The notes below the pieces were generated by a model. It was not told where the DNA came from, did not search any database, and saw only the letters and a list, made by a program, of their open reading frames with translations. Position numbers and translations under genes: made by a program. A stretch of DNA of 64,000 nt from Prunella strophiata. Lineage: Eukaryota; Chordata; Aves; Passeriformes; Prunellidae. Where the stretch lies: NCBI GenBank assembly GCA_036583965.1, contig JAZBQD010000013.1:13060348-13124347 (forward strand), written 5' to 3'. Each line of letters opens with the position of its first letter. The first letter of the stretch is position 1. Shown in pieces: positions 56,758 to 64,000 of the stretch.

Positions 56758-59700
56758 AAGAAGCATAAACCCTTGCTTCATGCCAGGCAGTTCCTAAAGC
56801 CTCCTGCAGGTGCCTGGGAGCTCTGGCTGGAGCAGCCAAGGTCTGCCCCTTTCTCTAGGCCATGCCCTGGCCCAGGGTCAGTCACCAATCCTGGGGATTG
56901 GTCCCATGCCACCCCCAGCCAGCAGCCCTGGTGCCAGTGCCACAGCAAACCCTCTGGCACAGCAGCTGGTGCCCTTCTGACTGTGCAATTCCACCCTGGA
57001 TTGTTTCAGCAGCACAGCACCAGCCCTGCTGCTCCAGGAGCAGACTGGGGGGGCTCACATCAGCCCATTTGTCACCATGCCCTGCTCCTGGGGACACCTG
57101 CAGAGGACAGCAGTGACATTTCACTCTCCTCCCCATCCCTGCTCTTGCCTTGGCCTCCCCACCTTGCTGCAGGCCTGCTGTGACCTGGGTGCAGCTGTTT
57201 GTCACAGATAAAGCCACCAGAGCACAGCACAGACAAACCCTGACAACGTTTGTTCACAGCAGCATCTCTGACTGACTCCAGCCAATTCCTTATGACACTG
57301 ACAGAGATGCTAATTACAGTGCCAGGGCTCTACTTGCATTTAGAGTAGAGTGACTCTTCAAGGATGGCTGGCAAACACGAAGCATGCAGTCTTTTTTTAA
57401 TTTTATTTTTTAATTGCCAGGGTTTATGTACAGATCTTTCCATTTTGTGCTTCTTTGTCAAGTGAACAGGAAGATACATGAGGGAAGAGATAATGAAGCA
57501 CAGTGTGCTGTTGGAAATCTTTGCTTTTGTATCACTGACAGAAATGGGCAGAAAGAGACTCAAGCATTTTTTTGTTATTTGGGTGTTTGCCTGTCATTCA
57601 AACAAGACAGTGGCACAGGGAATGTACTAAAGAGAAAATCACTTGATTGTGCCACACTGATGTGTTTCCATTTCACAATCACACGAGGTGGTAGCATCTT
57701 ATTACCTCTGCAAAGGCAGGATGATAGCAAGAATTCACATGCTGAAGTCGTGTTTAAGCTGGAGGAGAAAGGCAAAAGGTCTTTTTCCAAGGGCAGTTTC
57801 CAGGCAGCTGTGGCTGTGGTGGGAGGGCAGCCCTGGCACTCAGGTACCTCAGTGTCCTGGGCACAGTGTGCTGGAATTGCTGCTTTTGGGACAGATGTTT
57901 TTGGTGGGAGGGTTTTCCCCAGCAGGGCAGGCCCCGGGTGGGGAATCAGAGCTGCAGCAGCTCCGTGGGCAGTGTCACATTTCAGAAACCCTGGGAGCAG
58001 GGGACAGAGTGCTGCTCAGGGGCAGGGGGGAGCAGAGCCCCCTGGCAGGGCAGGGTCACAGGGGTGGTCTGTGGGTGCACTGGGGGGCAAGGGCTGCCCC
58101 TGGAAATCCAGCAGGGATGGCTGAGACCTGCAGCAGGCAGTGAAACAAACCTGCAGCAGATCCATCCCTTCCACTGAGTGGCAGAGGCAAATCCCTTTGG
58201 ACTGGCAGAGAAAGGCCATGGGGGATCCAGGGGATCCAGGGGATCCAGTCTGGCCCAGTGTCCCCACAGCTGCTGCTTCAGAGAAGAGACCAGAAAATAT
58301 CCTGGAGGGATGGTGGGGCTGTGTAAACTGGCATGAGGGGGAGAGTCTGCTTTGAGAAATGTGAATGTCTTTTCAAAATGAGAGAGGTCAATTGAGTGAT
58401 CTAGTGTTCATTAATAAATATTATTTTAGGTCATTTCCCTGGTGAAACAATTGGGCTGTAATTGATGAGGATTCTGGGACAGGCACCTTTGAATGGCACA
58501 GGGAGAAGTCTGAATGTGTTTGGCACCAGCTCCCCCTTCCCTTTTGGGTTCAGGTGTTCACCCAGGGAGCAGAATTGCAGTCAGGGCTGCACAGAGCTGC
58601 TCTGCTGGGCCTTTAAACCCTTATCTAATAAAACTACAGGGCTGAAAGCTGTAAGATAGAAACAAAAAGCTGGTAAGGATATAAAAAAGAGCAGTTATTT
58701 CAAGAGTGCAGTAATTCTGCTAGTCTCCATGTGAGAACAGGAAAACCTGGTTTCCTCCTCCTGTGACTGAGCTTTCAGCACTAACTCCAAGTCTGGTTTC
58801 TAAATAGGCAGAGCTCAACATCAATAAGTGGGAGTCCATAACTTAAAATGGATATTTGTGCCTTGTGGGATTGCTGCAGTGCAGTCTGAGTTTTGGTAAC
58901 ACTTTCATCTGTGTTTTAGCATTAAGTGTAAAATAAATGCTTTGCAATAATTCAGTTTCTAGTTAACGATTGTGTAGCAGTGCTGGCACACAGGGATTGA
59001 GAACTGTGGGGCATTTCCTGATCTTTAACTACAAAAAGTGTCAGATCAGGAGCTCTGAGACCTGCACTGCTGAACCAAATCTCACGTCTGGAAAAGGTGG
59101 TGAGTTATTAGGTGGATGCAAAGTTATTGTTAGGATTAAAAACATTGAGAACCACCTGGAGCTGCTCAGCTGCCAGGGCTCAAAGCTGGTTCTGGGGTCC
59201 AAGAACACCACCAGAGCTTTCTCCAAGTCCTGCACACTCACTGCCTCTGCCAATAACCCCTAGTGCCCTATCAAATGATGTAAATCCTCAGTCTAGGATT
59301 GATGCAAGAGCAGGCAATGGGGAATAATGATAATTTTTCCTAATCCACTCTTTAGTGCTTTTCCCATTGCATGTGCTCACTCATGGGACAGTTTGGAGTG
59401 CTCAGCTTTTTTACCTGCATCACTGACTGATTTTTACAATCACTTGTTGCAGCCATTCCTGCAGACACAGACAGTGTGCATCTGTTCCTCCTGGTGTGTG
59501 GGCTCCGCAGAGTCAAGGACCCTCTGTATTTAGTGGAAGCTTTCTCAGGTGAGTCCTGGCTATTTGAATATTCTTGTTTGTCACTCAGGGCATTCTTCTA
59601 ATGTTTATAAGTCTGGCATGGGCTGTTTTATTCATTGCAGGAAACATCATCATATATTTACATTTGAAAAAAGAAATTCTTATGTAACCATTGATCTGCT

Positions 59701-60636
59701 CAACACATTATTTCTGTGCCATGTCTCTTCCATCCTGCTGGGAATAACAGAGCATTCAAATCAAAGCAATATTTGATGGTTTTGCTTGCTGAGAAAACTG
59801 TTTTGCTGTTACATGCAATATTGATGGAAGACAAAAGAAAAGATCATCTACTTCAAAATAACTTTTTCATCTTGCTGTCCCGTGGCTGTTACATTGATTT
59901 GCATGTGTGCTAATTAATGCCATTGAAGCTGCAAACAAATTTTACCATCCATTGTTCTGGCTCAGTGCTCAGACTAGGCTGAAGTTTGCCTGGTAGCACA
60001 AAAGGGAATATTTTGTCAGGTTCTGTGTCTGTAAGAGGCTCAAGCATTCTGAGCTGGAAATTCGGCCTGCACCATTCAGCTGACTTCTATAACCCTTGAA
60101 GCCTTGTGGTGCTGAGTAACAAATGCAGTTTGCAGTGAGCTGCACTGGTATGTGCTGGGTTTAGAGAGCAGCAGATGCCTCTTGTGCATATTACTGAGTA
60201 ATGATTGTAATGGCTGCAGTTACTTCCACATGTTCCTTTACACAGGAAAATATTCCAGTAATTTTGGCTTAGTGGCCAGAATCACTGCATTATACAGAGC
60301 ATTGTTCTCTTGAGTGATTCAAAATTAATATCTGAGCTTGGTTAAATAACCCTTGAGTCAGAAGAGATTGCATGAAGCAGAAAGGCTAAATACTAACTTT
60401 CAGAAATGCTAATATTTGAATTCTGAGGGGTAATGTGAGGGCTGAGCATGGAATCGGGTGCACATTCAGTCTTTTAAGTAGCAATACAATATTTGTCTAT
60501 TTCTTCTTTAATAGTGGAGCTATTTATACTGATTTAGAAAGTAATAATTTTTATTAATAAAACAGTTGTTCCTCCTCTGTTTCAGACTGGCACAGAAAAG
60601 GATCCCAGTGTCCATCTGGGCATTATTGGACCTGCA
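30796..60636 (+). CDS. GLT1D1: GLT1D1, glycosyltransferase 1 domain-containing 1, exons 1-8 (3' part outside window)
   Basis: This is a predicted GT-B-fold glycosyltransferase with a GT4 (Glycos_transf_1) domain; its substrate is not established. Exons are 30796-30863, 42316-42464, 44374-44479, 47476-47527, 50599-50635, 51687-51743, 59453-59548 and about 60586/60596-60636. They encode roughly the first 200 of about 346 residues. Frame is continuous through exon 7, and conserved stretches are evident: [21 protein letters not shown] [58 protein letters not shown] and [10 protein letters not shown]. Exon 8 shows an apparent +1 base against the family frame unless an acceptor 10 bp further in is used. 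The remaining exons lie to the right of 64000. Intron 1 (11.5 kb) is unusually rich in minisatellites. Confidence 0.93.
30990..31255. repeat. Imperfect ~47-bp GC-rich repeat in the CpG island
   Basis: GGCGGCTCCGCCATCCCCGG followed by GGGTCGGCAGCTCCGGGGGT occurs about three times, at about 30992, 31038 and 31205, with degenerate intermediates between. It shares the GCCATCCCCGG word with the 28-bp minisatellite that follows. Confidence 0.85.
31372..31582. repeat. Short array of the 28-bp minisatellite unit
   Basis: About seven copies of AGCCATCCCCGGACCCGGGC plus AGTGCCG and a variable C or G lie 500 bp after exon 1. The last copies are interrupted (CCCCGGCAGCCGCAGCC at about 31537-31553) and mutated (GACCCGAGCAG). 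The unit and its C/G variant position are the same as in the large array at 32427-34900. Confidence 0.95.
31590..32426. other. Unique spacer between the two 28-bp arrays
   Basis: This is AT-rich, non-repetitive intron sequence with a short TA microsatellite at about 32222-32238. It ends in a pyrimidine-rich stretch and TTTAG that abuts the first repeat unit of the large array. Confidence 0.7.
32427..34900. repeat. Large 28-bp minisatellite, about 88 copies
   Basis: The unit AGCCATCCCCGGACCCGGGC followed by AGTGCCG(C/G) repeats without length change for 2474 bp. I read 88 units: 32 carry C and 56 carry G at the variable base (positions 32454 + 28k), and other substitutions are essentially absent. 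Each unit has three CpGs and a SmaI site (CCCGGG), and the minus strand has GGGG and GGG runs. Since 28 mod 3 = 1 and the unit has no stop in any frame, all six frames stay open. It lies within GLT1D1 intron 1. Confidence 0.98.
34905..35295. other. Unique intron spacer
   Basis: Non-repetitive GLT1D1 intron sequence between the 28-bp and 22-bp arrays, with no recognised feature. Confidence 0.6.
35296..35684. repeat. 22-bp CCTCACACAAAATGTAGGAATT tandem repeat (about 18 copies)
   Basis: Eighteen units of 22 bp follow each other, most containing GAATTCC across the unit boundary. The copies vary at several positions (AATGTAG/AGTGTGG, ACACA/ATAGC), so this array is older or less homogenised than the 28-bp one. 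Three consecutive copies at about 35318-35383 are identical, pointing to a recent local expansion. Confidence 0.95.
36035..36125. repeat. A/C-rich low-complexity tract
   Basis: A run of 14 A is followed by AAAC/AACC words (ACAAACAAACAAACAAA) for about 90 bp. It could be the tail of an old retroposon, but no body is recognisable. Confidence 0.8.
37149..38240. repeat. 14-bp CTGGGACATCCCTG minisatellite (about 75 copies)
   Basis: Units of 14 bp (15 when an A precedes CTGGG, 13 when one C of CCC is lost) tile about 1.09 kb. Sub-types differ at ACATCC/ACCTCC/ACATTC. A block of about 20 units is duplicated at an offset of 313 bp: the rare TCCTGGTGGGACATCTCTGC variant occurs at 37471 and again at 37784. 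The long minus-strand frames (to 446 codons) are repeat artefacts. Confidence 0.96.
38238..38379. repeat. 29-bp repeat adjoining the 14-bp array (5 copies)
   Basis: GCTGGGACACCCCTGGTGGC followed by TGTGCTCAG repeats about five times directly after the 14-bp array. Its first half (GCTGGGACAC) is clearly a 14-bp unit with a new tail, so the array appears to derive from its neighbour. Confidence 0.93.
38400..42300. other. Distal GLT1D1 intron 1, no feature recognised
   Basis: AT-rich unique sequence. Short open frames on both strands (for example at 40364-40744) lack homology and acceptable splice context. Confidence 0.55.
42316..42464 (+). CDS. GLT1D1: GLT1D1 exon 2
   Basis: The acceptor AATGAAG is followed by a 149-bp exon encoding [40 protein letters not shown] and LYKGGRLLQ, with donor CAAG/GTAATC. 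The KD and LHxYRGGRLLQ-type stretch is the family's conserved N-terminal core. Frame is open only from the splice site. Confidence 0.94.
42465..44373 (+). other. GLT1D1: GLT1D1 intron 2
   Basis: A 1.9-kb AT-rich intron with donor GTAATC and acceptor TTTGCAG. No other feature is recognised. Confidence 0.9.
44374..44479 (+). CDS. GLT1D1: GLT1D1 exon 3
   Basis: The 106-bp exon encodes [20 protein letters not shown] and [15 protein letters not shown]. The [15 protein letters not shown] motif is the most conserved part of the GLT1D1 N-terminal domain. The acceptor is CTTTGCAG and the donor AG/GTAAGA. Confidence 0.95.
44480..47475 (+). other. GLT1D1: GLT1D1 intron 3
   Basis: A 3.0-kb intron with a small ACCTGGTTATCA triplet near 46811-46856 and a poly-T run near 47399-47423 close to the acceptor. 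No mobile element is recognised. Confidence 0.9.
47476..47527 (+). CDS. GLT1D1: GLT1D1 exon 4 (52 bp)
   Basis: It encodes [17 protein letters not shown] after completing an Arg codon, matching the family FAVAFTESMKEMAQAQW region. The acceptor is AACCAG and the donor GTATGT. It ends in phase 0. Confidence 0.92.
47528..50598 (+). other. GLT1D1: GLT1D1 intron 4
   Basis: A 3.1-kb AT-rich intron with no recognised mobile element or RNA gene. Confidence 0.9.
50599..50635 (+). CDS. GLT1D1: GLT1D1 exon 5 (37 bp)
   Basis: A microexon-sized segment encoding [12 protein letters not shown] plus the first base of a Gly codon, matching the family GKVYVQSQG stretch. The acceptor is CTTTAAAG and the donor AAG/GTGAGA. 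Confidence 0.92.
50636..51686 (+). other. GLT1D1: GLT1D1 intron 5
   Basis: A 1.05-kb intron without recognised features. Confidence 0.88.
51687..51743 (+). CDS. GLT1D1: GLT1D1 exon 6 (57 bp)
   Basis: It encodes [18 protein letters not shown] after completing Gly, aligned with the family IATTPNAAFNWNTFLQ linker that leads into the C-terminal GT-B domain. The acceptor is TTACTCAG and the donor GCAG/GTAAAA. Phase is 1 at both ends. Confidence 0.92.
52031..52540. repeat. GGAGCTGGGGTTTCACTGTTTGGGCT minisatellite with GGAGCT/GGGGAT hexamer runs
   Basis: A 26-bp block (GGAGCTGGGGTTTCACTGTT then TGGGCT) recurs more than ten times, separated by variable numbers of hexamers (GGAGCT, GGGGCT, GGGGAT). 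It is a two-level repeat, with the hexamer nested within the longer unit. The plus-strand frames of about 125 codons are artefacts. Confidence 0.93.
56594..56757. repeat. AT dinucleotide microsatellite containing a 24-bp inverted repeat
   Basis: TA/TAAA runs cover about 160 bp. Within them 56635-56658 and 56663-56686 are exact reverse complements separated by four bases (ATAC). The core of each arm is non-trivial (ATAATATCATTT), so this is more than chance TA pairing. Confidence 0.92.
59453..59548 (+). CDS. GLT1D1: GLT1D1 exon 7
   Basis: The 96-bp exon encodes [20 protein letters not shown] and [11 protein letters not shown], the first beta strand and loop of the C-terminal nucleotide-sugar-binding domain (family [23 protein letters not shown]). 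The acceptor is TTGTTGCAG and the donor CAG/GTGAGT. Confidence 0.95.
59549..60585 (+). other. GLT1D1: GLT1D1 intron 7
   Basis: A 1.04-kb AT-rich intron with a pyrimidine-rich acceptor (CCTCCTCTGTTTCAG). Nothing else is recognised. Confidence 0.88.
60586..60636 (+). CDS. GLT1D1: GLT1D1 exon 8, with apparent +1 base or alternative acceptor at 60596
   Basis: After the strong acceptor TTTCAG (60584-60585) the bases read DWHRK in the frame handed over from exon 7. The conserved stretch [12 protein letters not shown] then follows in a frame shifted by one base. Family members read WHxxxPxVHLxIxGP without a break. A second AG at 60594-60595 would start the exon 10 bp later, giving [14 protein letters not shown] in frame and losing the WH residues. 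The donor is GCA/GTAAGT. Either a base is extra in the AAAAGG run at 60597-60602 or the inner acceptor is used. Confidence 0.75.
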
Positions 60637-63590
60637 GTAAGTCACTGTTGTAATTTTTATTTCTAAATATTTCCATTTTCCTGCATCTGGGATACCTCAG
60701 CTCTCTTCCAAACTGAACCTAGGTCAGAGGATTTCTCTTAGAGATAAGAGGCTCCAAACCCAGACCTTGTAAGGGCTGAGCTGTGGAAGAGGTTCCAGGG
60801 TCCCAAAGTTCAGGACTGTCAATAAAGGGGCTGCTGCACTGCAGAGGGAGCAGCTGCCAGGCTTTGCCAGGAGCAGACTGAGGCAGCCCAGCCTGTTCCT
60901 CACTGCTCCACCATCACAGGGAGGAGTTCTGAACAGGAAAACTGTAAAATACTTGGATTTGACTCTTGGCCACCACTGTGGGGTTTTAGACACTCACAAA
61001 CTGCTAAAATGTGTACTTTGGCAAATAAAATATCAGCAGTGCCTATTTCAATAGGAGTAACTTAGAAATGAGCCCATCAAATGTTTTGAAAGGCAGCAGT
61101 TGCCATCTAGGAGAACTTTTTTCCCAGGCATTGCTAATGAGGATTTTTAGTGCTGTGAAGGTGCTGCAGGTGCTCTATCCCTGTCCTCACTTCTCCTGTT
61201 CACGTGGAGCTTTGGGCCCTTCTCCCATCCCATCTGGGCTCTGCTTTGGAGGCTGGGTTCATACCCAATTAACAATTAACAATTCATACCCAATTACCAG
61301 CTCCAGCAGGTGCTAACTGATGTTCAGGTTCTGTCTGACACCAGCAGCAAGGACAGAGCTGGAGCTCACAAACCCAGCCCAGCTCCTTCTCCCTTTAGAA
61401 CCTCAGAGCTACTAAAGCCTGGGATAAACTGAGGTTTTTAATACTTCCCCATCTCAGAATAATCTCACAGTTCTGCCTCTGTCCTGGTTCTTCTGCTTCT
61501 GGTGGAACTCTGTGCTGCAGTCACAGAACTAGTGCAGGCTTTGAGAAGGAAATGAGTGTTCTGCAGGTGGATCCTGCAGCACAGGGCGTGCAAAGGCAGC
61601 CTGAAGCCTTGGATCAAGCAGGGAGGAGGGCTGAGGAGGCAGCTGTGGCATGGGAAACAAACTCACTGTGCTTGGAGGGGGCTGAAAGCTTCCCTGGCTC
61701 ATCTGGGTGATGTGCTCCCTCTGTATCAGTCTCAGCTCTGATTCATCTCCTCACGGGCCTGAAAACTTGCAGGCAATTTGCTTTATAAAACACCAAACAG
61801 ACACTCAGTAGGCAAATAAGAACAATTTCTCTGTTTTCTCATTCAGTTTTATTCTTTGCAAATTTGGGAGACATAGGATTTTATTGTTAAAAGCTGGTCT
61901 TACATTTTTATTTTATCTGGGCTTTTTTCCACGCTAATACACAAAATGATTTGGAAGTGAACTGGTGTGGAAGGCAAATCTAGAGCAGGTGTAATGAAGC
62001 TGTGCTTTAGAACCAAAGATGCACTTGCTGCCTCCAGTGAGGATTTTATAAACATTTCAGTCATCTTTTTAAATTTGCTTCACTTTTTCATAAGCTAATG
62101 TCTTTACAGACCTGAAATAACCCGGTGGCAGTGCACAGGCTGGATCAAGGGCTGAACCTCATTACAACATTTTGGAGCATATTTCTCTCATGGAACTAAA
62201 ATATTCCCAAAGAGAAAAATACATCTCAGCTCTATTGGTATTTAGCTGTGCTCTTCTTATTCACATTGCTTCTCAAACCACAAAAAGCTTAAGAAAATCA
62301 GTGCCACCATCTATGAAGCATGTAATTTTTATTGTGAATATTGAAAGCCCATACAGTAAGAGTACATTAATTAAGAAGAGAAAGAACAAAGGCCCCCACT
62401 CTATTTTCTGCTTTACTTCCAGAAGATGATATATTTGCTGCCATAAGATTATACACCATTCCCTGTATTTTCTATGCAGGATTGTCTCCAATGGTGCAGT
62501 TGAGGTAATGTTGCAGGATTGAGGCCTGTGTTATGTAAAACCTTCACCTATTTGTCTGCACTTCCAGTTTTCCTTTTGTTCATTTCTATAATGAAATTTG
62601 GAACATGCAGCTAATTTTCAGCAGCTCTGTATTCCAAGAATAGGAACTTATGAAACTTTAGAAAAAAGAGTTAAGGCCACAGAACTTTAAAGTTTTGTTT
62701 AAAGCATTCAGCTTCCTCTCAGAGCTCCTTGTGGGTTTTTCACCATTGCCTGCAGTACAGAACTTTGCTCCATCAGATAACCCCTGCAATGTGGGGTCAC
62801 CTGCTGCTGGGGGTGAAGGGGATTCCTTCCCCTGGTGCTGCCACAACCTCAGAAACAGGACAGGAATGAACATCTCACCAATGTTACGAGCCACAGGCTG
62901 CAGTTTTTGTGATCCTTCTGAAGGGACAAGAACACAAGACCTTATCCCCCTGCTCATTAAATCACTTGCAAAAGCTCCAAGGATTTTAATGGAAGCAGAG
63001 GGGAGCTCCTCATGAGAGGAACTCAGCATCAAAATAGAACTTTGGGGGAAAAGCTGAAAATATATTTATATGTTCAGTATGAAATAGCAAAAGTTCATTT
63101 TTAAGCAGTTAAGCAAGGCTTTTACTTTTTGTGTTCAGTAGGAATTGATTCCTTAGTGCAAGAGTGATTCACTTGAATTTTTTCATTTATGAAGATCAGT
63201 TGTCATAAAATAATCAATTTTGTGTTCAAAGCATACAACCATAGTTATAAAATAAATCCTGAATTTTTACCAAAAGTGTTTTCTAAAACACTTTGTGAGT
63301 GTTCTCTATCTCATAATCTGAAACAAAAACCAGCAACCAAGCCCAAAATATTAATATGCATTAAAAAGTCATGTTATTCCCTGCAAGCTATCATGTATCA
63401 ATCTAATAGACAGTCAGCCTTAATAAAAAAGCTGAGGTCTGTTCTTTGTGTCTAGCTAAGGATTTTCAAGGTCTGTTTATTTCTTTTAATCATGCTAAAT
63501 GAAAACAGCAGACAGAGCAAAGCTTTGTAAATAAATCTACTGGAGTTAATCACCCAGCTTAGACAACACTTCAAACTGCAGCATGCCTCC
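60637..63590 (+). other. GLT1D1: GLT1D1 intron 8 (start), no further exon recognised
   Basis: No sequence matching the downstream GLT1D1 region (VDPxF...RLIGEM, NSSVSEGMSAAILEAM) is present before the window ends, so the intron continues past 64000 or the next exon is very diverged. Chance open frames occur, for example at 62658-63032. Confidence 0.7.
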
Positions 63591-63597
63591 ATGTTTT

Positions 63598-63918
63598 ACT
63601 GGGGCTGGGAATTTTGTGTTTGTTATTTACTGGGAATTTTGTGTTTGTTATTTACTGGAGTTGGGAATCTTGTGTTTGTTATTTACTGGGAATTTTGTGT
63701 TTGTTATTTACTTGAGTTGGGAATTTTGTGTTGTTATTTACTGGGAATTTTGTGTTTATTATTTACTTGAGTTGGGAATCTTGTGTTTGTTATTTACTGG
63801 GAATTTTGTGTTTATTATTTACTGGGGGTTAGAATTTTGTGTTTGCTTTTTTCTGGGGTTGGGAATTTTGTGTTTATTATTTATTGGGGTTGGGAATTTT
63901 GTTATTTGCTGGGGGTTA
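63598..63918. repeat. GGGAATTTTGTGTTTGTTATTTACT minisatellite
   Basis: Units of 25 bp alternate with 31-bp versions carrying an extra GGAGTT or GAGTTG (GGGAATTTTGTGTTTGTTAT then TTACT or TTACTGGAGTT), about twelve in all. The 112-codon hydrophobic frame through it is a repeat artefact. Confidence 0.93.
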
Positions 63919-64000
63919 TAAGTTTGTATTTCTTAGATTTCCAACAACTCTTTCTGCCAGAGCACAGCATTCCTGTGAGTGTCTCAGTTTACACCCAGGC

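Larger units (their letters stand above)
51744..59452 (+). other. GLT1D1: GLT1D1 intron 6
   Basis: A 7.7-kb intron. It holds the GCTGGGGTTTCACTGTTTGG repeat (52031-52540), an AT microsatellite with an inverted repeat (56594-56757), and a GGGGATCCAG triplet near 58222-58250. No mobile element is recognised. Confidence 0.9.

Noticed and set aside
61569..61740. Possible GLT1D1 exon starting with VDP after a CAG
   Set aside because: Only the first three residues agree with the family; the rest diverges at once and no donor follows.

Overview
This is vertebrate nuclear DNA, most likely from a bird and probably a songbird. The genes are split into short exons with GT/AG junctions and kilobase introns. 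There is a CR1-type LINE fragment, a solo LTR resembling passerine endogenous retrovirus LTRs, and many GC-rich minisatellites of the kind common on avian microchromosomes. The species call is inference. The two genes and their divergent order match the SLC15A4-GLT1D1 neighbourhood of other vertebrates.

Layout: 1 to about 5180 is intergenic sequence with small tandem repeats and no recognised gene. From about 5200 to 25950, on the minus strand, lies a complete eight-exon SLC15A4 (lysosomal/endosomal proton-coupled peptide and histidine transporter). Its reading frame is continuous across all seven junctions, giving 566 residues. Its promoter side (25950-26250) is purine-rich with an inverted CCAAT box and a 16-bp tandem repeat just beyond. 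From 26430 to 30640 is intergenic sequence with a CR1 fragment and a minus-oriented LTR. At 30796 the plus-strand gene GLT1D1 (glycosyltransferase 1 domain-containing 1) starts inside a CpG island. Eight of its exons (about the first 200 codons) are in the window, and the rest lies beyond the right edge.

The most striking structures are in GLT1D1 intron 1. They include a near-perfect 28-bp minisatellite of about 88 copies (32427-34900) that differs between copies essentially only by a C/G switch, and a six- to seven-copy array of the same unit 850 bp upstream. A 22-bp array, a ~1.1-kb 14-bp array with a higher-order duplication, and a 29-bp array follow. Because 28 is not a multiple of 3 and the unit contains no stop, all six frames stay open for more than 800 codons; these are not proteins. 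GLT1D1 exon 8 carries an apparent 1-bp insertion against the family reading frame, which a downstream in-frame AG acceptor could bypass.

The two genes are not functionally coupled beyond adjacency as far as the sequence shows. One is a membrane transporter of endolysosomes and the other a predicted GT4-type glycosyltransferase. I found no bacterial-type system, CRISPR array, tRNA or rRNA gene. Gene identification rests on recalled family sequences; no database search was run.
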